DNA from: Lyophyllum atratum
Taxonomy: Eukaryota > Basidiomycota > Agaricomycetes > Agaricales > Lyophyllaceae
Length of the DNA stretch: 64,000 nt
NCBI GenBank assembly: GCA_014905825.1
Contig: JACGCN010000067.1
Location: 62,001-126,000, forward strand
Direction: 5' to 3'
The translations under genes were made by a program, and so were the position numbers. The notes beneath the pieces are model-generated. The model did not search any database, had not been told where the DNA came from, and saw only the letters and a list, made by a program, of their open reading frames with translations. Shown in pieces: positions 57,743 to 64,000 of the stretch (positions are counted from its first letter, which is position 1; every line of letters starts with the position of its first letter).

Positions 57743-60022
57743 CTAAGTAACCGCCAAAATGGTATCGAGAAGCTCTAGAGTAAGTGGGATATCATATTTT
57801 GTAGCGTTATCCTCGTCCTTTACAGTCGGTCCGACCGTCCATTCTCCGGGCTTTCTATCGTCTTTTGGGCGCGCGGCGGCCAAGCGTGCTACAGCTTGTG
57901 CGATAGTCGGGCGAGTTGTTGGGTCGTGACCCCAACAGTCAGTCATGAGTGCCCACATGTCCTCCGTGAGTCCGCGTGAAAGATATTGCTCCCTATTGTG
58001 TGGCGGGCATGTCGGCCGCACGCCAGACCATAGACGGACTACGACCAACGTGTCATTTGGATACTCATAGAAGGGAAGGAGGCCTGTGAATGCCTTCGAT
58101 TTCTAGTAAGCATCGAGTTATTTCCGCGGTCGGATGGGCTATCTGCTCACCTCGTAACACACACAAGACCATGCGTATACGTCTGAAGCCATGCTATTTC
58201 GAAGCACTGCGCTTTCCGTCAAGTCACCTGCGTTCTTGCTTGATTCAAATTTGAACAGCTCGGGGGCTTGCCACCTGACGGTACCACCCCTGGATGCCGC
58301 CGACGACTGCGAAGTCCAGTGCAAGATTTCCAGATCTTCAACACCTGAGAGTCCGAAGTCTGCGAGGTATGCGCGATGTGATCCGTCAATGAGAATATTG
58401 ACCTGCGCACGGGCAATCGTTAAACGGCATTCCATTGGTCCCGACCATAAGCAAATCTCACCGCCTTCAAGTCACCATGAACGATGTCATTTTCATGGAG
58501 GTACGCTGTGCCTCGGGCTACGTCTGAGCACTGTACCATATTTTCAGATTCCGTTGGTTAAATAAGCTCTGGGTCTCACCAGAAGTACTCGATTCGCGTT
58601 CGGGACATTCTGAAGGAAATTGAGCATGTTCCCGGTTTCAGCCCATGGCGATACCAATGAGAGCTGCTGGCCAGTTCGATGTAGACCATGAAATGGAAGG
58701 AGATTTGGATGTGATAACTGGCCCCATAGGATGGCTTCCCGAGCAATCGTCTGCCCGAGAGGAGGTCAATACTGTGTGGAAATATACAATGCTAGAGGCG
58801 AGAGGAGAAAATTGAATACCTTGACGATATCTCCGTATTTTGAGGTCTGATAGATCCTGATCGTCTTAAGGCAAACAACTTTTCCCTGGAACTCCCCTTT
58901 GTAGATATCCGCATAGCCTCCGCTTGCGACAGGTATGGACTCAATCCGCCGCACATCGTCCAAAATAAACGACCTTGGGTAAAGGTCCGTTTTGGATGAG
59001 AGTCGTCTTGTAGCAACCATAAGGTTTCGCCGTTCCTGAGCGTCAGAACCACTCTTGCTTAAGATCTAGTGCCGAGGATGTTCGTTGTGGTATCCAGATT
59101 TAGAAATGGTACGAAAGGACTTGCCAGGTGAAATATGTCGAGAAGGACTTGCGCATTAGATTCTGTACAAGATAGCAAATGTTTATACTGTTGAGGGTTC
59201 CTGAACGCTTTCCCTAGCCTTGTGCTGATTTCTCCGAGGCCTGTAATGAAGGAAGTCTCCAGCAACTTGTCTTGAGACTCCCTGCGCGCAGTGTCGGCCA
59301 AGTTTGGCAAACTATCCAGATTGTCAGATATGGGCGACTTCAAACGGTTATGATGTGGTTGTGGCTTTGACGGTAGAGGAGAGGATGACACCTCGTTCGC
59401 GTTGATTGTAGCATCTGAGGGCGGTCCATTGTCATGAATTTCCCGTTTCAAATCTTCAACAAGACGCTCGGTCTATGTAGATGAATGAGCGATTAAGTTA
59501 GGTCACAGAGATAAATCGTACCTCATTGACTTCAGATTCCTGATAGTAAACATAGTAGACCGTCGTGAGGTTATTTAGCTCGAGCATCTCCTTCCCACCC
59601 CCGTGTTCGAGGCGTCCGTGAGATGCCATGTCATTGTAAACATACATTCCGCCATCGATTACAATCTCAGCCGTGAAATGTTTCACTGGAGCACCCTGCC
59701 AGAGAATGTGCCCAACGAGTTTATATTCGACGGGGCCAGAGACGCTCTCTACTTTAAAATCTGTCACGCCCGCAAGCATATCACCATCTGGTGGTTTGAT
59801 ATGAAGAACAGTTGGCCAAGAGGTCAAGATTGACGTCACAAGCGATGTCGCTTGACAACCATCAGAACTGCAAGGTATACCTGGACGGTCATGAAGGACA
59901 GTGAAACCATCCACTCCTCCAAGCGTACGTGGTACGAAGTGAGTGAAGTAATCGGTGACTGTGCACTGGGTCCCGTGCATCCGACGAGCATTCGATGCAT
60001 CGTGATTGTACAACTTGTACAT
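57743..60022 (-). CDS. TKL-like protein kinase with N-terminal extension
   Basis: Exons 60022-59522, 59472-59113, 59065-58820, 58750-58580, 58530-58462, 58402-58151, 58102-57743; 652 residues by this model. The kinase domain occupies about 330-630: glycine loop VASGGYADIYKGEF, ATP lysine in VVCLKTI, ILWGQLSHPNLLPFHGL, catalytic loop VHGDLKAVNIL (HGD in place of HRD, Asp kept), ADFGLSGVED, RWQAPEL (variant APE), DVYAWSCVCYE, CWGHDPTTRPT. It appears active. This is the expanded TKL family of Agaricomycetes. The N-terminal 170 residues (for example PVEYKLVGHILWQGAPVKHF and LTTVYYVYYQE) resemble a ubiquitin-peptidase-like module seen in mushroom repeat genes, but this is only an impression. They may be a separate gene wrongly joined; the splice (AATGAG/GTACG) is in frame. 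The start is uncertain. Confidence 0.75.
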
Positions 60023-60213
60023 GACAGGCTCAAAGCCAACATCCTCGACTACGTGATGTCCGTCGGAGCAATGCCGCCGCAGATGGTGTTGAATCCTGAA
60101 GTGAGATTGAGCTGACGGAAGAGGATTATTATCCTAAATGATGGTATCAGCTGTTGCACTTCAACATCGCCGATCATTGAGAGAGAGAAACTCGCCGTGA
60201 TGGCATGATGAAT

Positions 60214-62251
60214 CTAGTAATTAGCAGCTCCATCTGTGTCATGGTTATGTAGCTTCCATTTATTGAAGATATGGTCGCGTAACGATGCCTGTGCCCTCTC
60301 GAGCTCTCGCATGTATAGCAGCCCCCGCCCGGAAACCTTTGACAGCCGCAATTCAAAGTGCTCAATCATAGATGATAGAAAGGCTATATCGATCACAGAG
60401 TTCTTGATCGAAGCCCGTAGGCTAGGTGGCCAGAGCAAGAATGCGCGATAGAATAGTTCTTGTCCGTGATCGAAAAAGCAGGAATTCGGACTTGACCACG
60501 CGTAGGATTGTAGAGAGTGCTTCGGCATCCGTTGTAACCGGGGTGGTCTTGGTAGTGTGTCGGTTGTTGCACTCCCCCCCACGGCCACTGATGAAACATT
60601 CATCGGGCTATCCATTGATTCGTTGGTTATTCTGTCTTCCGTGAGTCCAAGCGCTGAGAAGTCAATGGATGGATGCAGCAATGGCGATGGAACTGGAGGC
60701 TCGGGCAGTATTGAATGCGTGACTTTGATTTTCGGGTCTTCCTCAACCGAAATGGCTTGCTCGATATCATCGGCGCCGTCACGATCCCGAAGTTCCGTGC
60801 TGATATCAGGGCTTTTGAGCTATGGTAACAATAGCAGAGGATTCGATCGTTGATGTCAACTACTAGATATCCTGAAGCCTGAAAAAGTTTACTCACGTAG
60901 TCAACTTCATGAGTTCTAAAGGAGCCTACAATAAAGGGGGGAGTTCCAGTGCGACCGCCTGGCTTTTCATAAGTTTCAGCCAAAGATACCGAACGCGAAC
61001 GGGAAAGGAATAGGAAGACGACGGATGCATACATCGCCTGTCAGTTATTTAAGTTATCCGGTAATAGTAAGGAGAAGAAGTCAGGTAGAAGCACATACTG
61101 TCGTTAGGGTAAGCGCAGTAGAAATGACACCCGCGACAATTTCATGCAAAGAGCCCTTGAGGATGGGAACGGCTTGTAATACGAGAGCGGTGAGCTGCAA
61201 TTCATTAGATCATGGTCGCCTGTGGAGAAAAAGCAATACCTGGAGGGCGGAATAACCAGATCTGGAAAAAACGACGATGATCAAAATCCTGTATACAGGC
61301 CCTCGCTGTTGGTTTTCCAAGGCAGTCATGTATTTTCTACAGGTCAGAGGCAGGTCTGAAATGAGGTTATGCAAATGGTAGACGATGTACACTGACATAC
61401 CCTAGCTTGTAGAGAATAAAGACAGTCGTCAAGAGATTGATTGCAAACGAAAGTCCCAGAGAAGCTAGCACGAGATTGTCGGACTCGGGGAAGGTTGAAG
61501 CTGTGCTTATGCTCGGTGAGCCACGAAATGTCTTTGCAAGATACGCTGAAGTTGTCCCTAGTGTGTGACACGCAGGTTATTACAGCGGTCATTCCTTCTT
61601 GAATCAAGCCTACCTAACATAGCAAGATACATCATCGGTGGTAGTATCGGTATCGCTCGCTGGTTCGAATAAATGGCCCGACATCTCCATATCACTATAG
61701 CATCGTTTATGACGGGCTAAACCGGCATAGATGTTGGTTAATCTTGAAACTTGCGATCGAAAGCACGTACCAGAAATTTCGCAGTCCCGATAGAAATTCC
61801 TGACCACCCAAACGCTTCACGGTTCGTTCCCTGGAGCGATTCGAGATTGAACTTCGCCTCAGCCAGACCCATCAAGGCCCATCTCATATCCCTCACAAAA
61901 TACCCAACGAAAGCACCCCAATAGAGTGTTGCGAGCATGAAGCTCAGGACTGACATTCCCAGTTGCAGTTTTGTGAACCTGAAGTACGGACCCTCGCTCC
62001 TAAGTAGTACAGTGTCAGAGATCGGATGACCGCGATATGCAAAATAGCCCCCTACAAGACTCTAACCGTGACTAGTGCAACCACGACCGTGAATCCTCCT
62101 GATAGGAGAAGTTAGAACGCGCATAAGCTGAGTGAATCTGGACAGCAGGGACCACCGCACCATACAGTAGGCTAATAGTCGTGACATAGGCTAGATTCTT
62201 GAGTACCGCACGACCCACACCCTGGAGAAGGGAGCGTTCATCGACCAACAT
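60214..62251 (-). CDS. Seven-transmembrane protein with long cytoplasmic tail
   Basis: Nine exons: 62251-62161, 62098-62056, 61999-61771, 61716-61614, 61557-61401, 61336-61240, 61194-61099, 61037-60897, 60819-60214; 520 residues. Hydrophobic segments lie at about 20-45 (SLLYGGFTVVVALVT), 58-80 (LGMSVLSFMLATLYWGAFVG), 110-130, 138-158, 182-207 (LASLGLSFAINLLTTVFILY), 222-262 and 272-290 (AMYASVVFLFLS). NDAIVIWRCRAIY after TM3 and the TM5 sequence are typical of an uncharacterised 7TM family expanded in Agaricomycetes, possibly receptor-like. The last 220 residues are a polar tail encoded mainly by one exon. No ligand or partner is known. It neighbours another membrane protein and the kinase on the same strand. 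Confidence 0.8.
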
Positions 62252-62803
62252 GACAGCGAGAGAGACTGAATGGATGCATCGACAGTTCGTTCTGCGTCCC
62301 AACGCGTTATAGCTCAGCTTAGCAACACTGAGACGTGTCAAAGGTTGACACAGCTTTACCGCATTCGAAGAATCAGTCGTGTGACTGTGATAAAGTGACT
62401 GCCCATCTGCATCGCCAATAATGGGGCGCTGTCGAGAGCATAAGTCAATTGTCGTCCAGGGTTGCTTGATAAGCGCCTGTAACGTCTGTATGGGACTCAA
62501 TATAGCACTGGCAGGTACCTCCATATATCTTCTCACCGGGACTTAGAATGTAGCGCTGAACCCATCCAGTATGGCTTCTGCGACGCTGCCTAGAATCCTC
62601 ACCGAGAGTTGGAACTCTGACAAGCGCAAGACAATGCCGGTACCATGCCCGTGCAACTACCACCACTGTAAATCTGTCGCACAGAGTCAAGATCCGCGAA
62701 TGCTGTTCTCCCAATGGAGAACAGAATCTGGTGCGTTGTCATGCTGGCGGCTGTGCCGCAAATGGCCAAGAAGGAGCGACTGGTCGAAACAGCTTATACA
62801 AAT
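62252..62803. other. Intergenic region
   Basis: Promoter side of the 7TM gene; a few short frames, none supported. Confidence 0.4.
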
Positions 62804-64000
62804 TTAGCTGGTCTCCTTCTCCTTGCACACCATGCCCTCTTCCCTGTCAAAGACTTTTTCAGACGATTGAACATCTCCATCCGTGGGAAATCCTGAGGAA
62901 GATTCCCTTCCACTACTGATCATGTTCGACTCCACTGCAGACCCTTCTGGTCGTGCACCAACGTCGAACCTCAGTGTAACAGTCGCTGCGTGGTCGACAC
63001 TTCGCTGTGGTCTTGGGCAGTACTTCCTCCATAAGCGATGTAGCGCTGCTGCTAGCACGGTAAAATTGCAAATGATAACCGATACGGACATCTATCGCAC
63101 ACCGAGATAACATTGACTTAGCTGCAGCATCTGAATCAAGTATTACGAAGTAGTAGCGCACCTCGACACTACCGACAATGATCGACTGGAGATCGTCGTT
63201 GAAGAGGTAGTACGCGTGAACGATGGACACGATCGCAGTTAGGCCTCCCACAGCGAAAGAGGCGCTAAGCCGGACACGTTCTGATTTCGCTTCCTCCGAT
63301 CTGAGGTGCCGTAAGATCAGCAATGGCGATACTATGAGGACGACATCGGCGAATGCGTCAGCTGCCAAGAAAAATGTGGTAAGTACCATATATCGGAGGC
63401 CAAGGTCATAAACGAATGATGAACATGAGCATACTTGTAATCTGAGCAATCGCCACACCGTCCCCAAGGGCACACTGTGGATGCTGCGCGTCCTTCCAGT
63501 GGTTATGCTTGTTCTGCGGCTCGCATACCCAGAAAACTTGAGCGACCAGAATCGACATCGCTACCCAGAAAAGCCCTGCCATCGCCTTGAGGTAGCGGGT
63601 GTAGAACCCGAACATCATGATGGTAGAGAGGATAGACAGTCGTGATGTCCTGTACATGTCACATCTCCGTGAGCGCTTATACCGGGTGAGGTGATGGGCT
63701 ACTCAATGCACCAAATAACTAAATCGAATGTGACTGCGCTGAGATAAAATAGCGTCACCCGCGAGTGTTGCGGAATGCTACTCGTTGCTAACAATTGAGA
63801 ACCCCTTAAGGCGAAGCTGATGACAAGAGTCAGATTAAAAACACACCACTGAGCGAGTAGTACAGCTTCCCGACGACTCCAGTCAGAACTAAAAGTAACA
63901 TCGCCATAATCGCATATGCGTCATCCCATGCGAGTCTTGCGCGACGCCAGAGGCGGATGGCCAATCGAAGCACTGTAAGGAAGGCAGCGACAGATAACCC
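62804..64000 (-). CDS. Fungal rhodopsin-domain-like integral membrane protein (5'-partial)
   Basis: The visible exons 64000-63847, 63787-63703, 63649-63435, 63361-63162 and 63091-62804 give 313 residues; the N-terminus lies beyond the window. Family-like features are ARLAWDDAYAIMAMLLLVL, FYLSAVTFDLVIWCIETSRL, VAQVFWVCEPQN, PQCALGDGVAIAQITTDAFA, DVVLIVSPLLIL, FAVGGLTAIVSIVHAYYLF and VEMSVSVIICNFTVLAA. These match the multi-span 'rhodopsin domain-containing' family of fungi (named from its fold, not known to bind retinal). The C-terminal 70 residues are polar and cytoplasmic. The role is unknown; relatives are often annotated as putative receptors. All visible exons are in frame. Confidence 0.8.

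Overview
This is fungal nuclear DNA, most likely from a mushroom-forming basidiomycete (Agaricomycetes). Genes lie on both strands and are cut by many 45-70 bp GT...AG introns, often with a CTNAC/CTGAC-like branch site. There are no operons. The identifiable proteins are eukaryotic: MutL homologue PMS1, G-alpha, SUMO, carnitine acetyltransferase, a VHS protein and 7TM receptors. Exon models were built by hand, keeping reading frame, splice consensus and protein-family continuity together. Boundaries are exact for the models given but are not supported by transcripts.

Layout. 0.8-1.3 kb: a secreted Gly/Asn-rich repeat protein. 2.1-3.3 kb: a non-autonomous hAT-type transposon with 8-bp target duplications. 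3.4-6 kb: two hypothetical genes. 6.4-10.3 kb: PMS1. 11.2-11.7 kb: a small acidic protein. 12.5-18.5 kb: three copies of an orphan gene (one decayed, two intact) flanking an AIF/FSP1-like oxidoreductase. 18.6-18.9 kb: a Cys-rich secreted protein with a Kex2-type site. 20.6-22.8 kb: a divergent G-alpha. 23-24.3 kb: hypotheticals. 26.2 kb: a second Cys-rich secreted protein. 27.8-28.5 kb: a 2OG-Fe(II) oxygenase, with its dead copy at 29.4-30 kb. 31.6-33.4 kb: a cAMP-receptor-like GPCR. 34.7-36 kb: an inverted duplicate of the Gly/Asn-rich gene with its promoter. 37.5-38.7 kb: an M43 secreted metalloprotease. 39.3-40.5 kb: an F-box/LRR-like protein. 41.8-45.3 kb: an Ivy1/BAR-like protein. 46.9-49.2 kb: carnitine acetyltransferase. 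49.2-50 kb: a kinase relic. 50-51.9 kb: tandem SUMO genes, the first lacking its 3' exons. 52.2-53.7 kb: an M28 peptidase. 55.2-56 kb: a Gly-rich/GHK-repeat secreted protein. 56.6-57.6 kb: a VHS protein. 57.7-60 kb: a TKL-like kinase. 60.2-62.3 kb: a 7TM protein with a long tail. 62.8-64 kb: a fungal rhodopsin-fold-like membrane protein that runs off the right edge.

Themes. Local gene duplication followed by decay recurs: orphan family, oxygenase, SUMO, kinase fragments and Gly-rich genes. Three multi-span receptor-like proteins and one G-alpha share the window, so it is enriched in putative signalling genes, but the sequence does not show that they act together. Five short secreted proteins and two secreted or possibly secreted peptidases make up an extracellular component. 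The most unusual items are the G-alpha with Ser in place of the catalytic Gln, the SUMO pair in which one copy has lost both its diglycine end and its chain-forming motif, and the family of secreted GGN/GHK repeat proteins.
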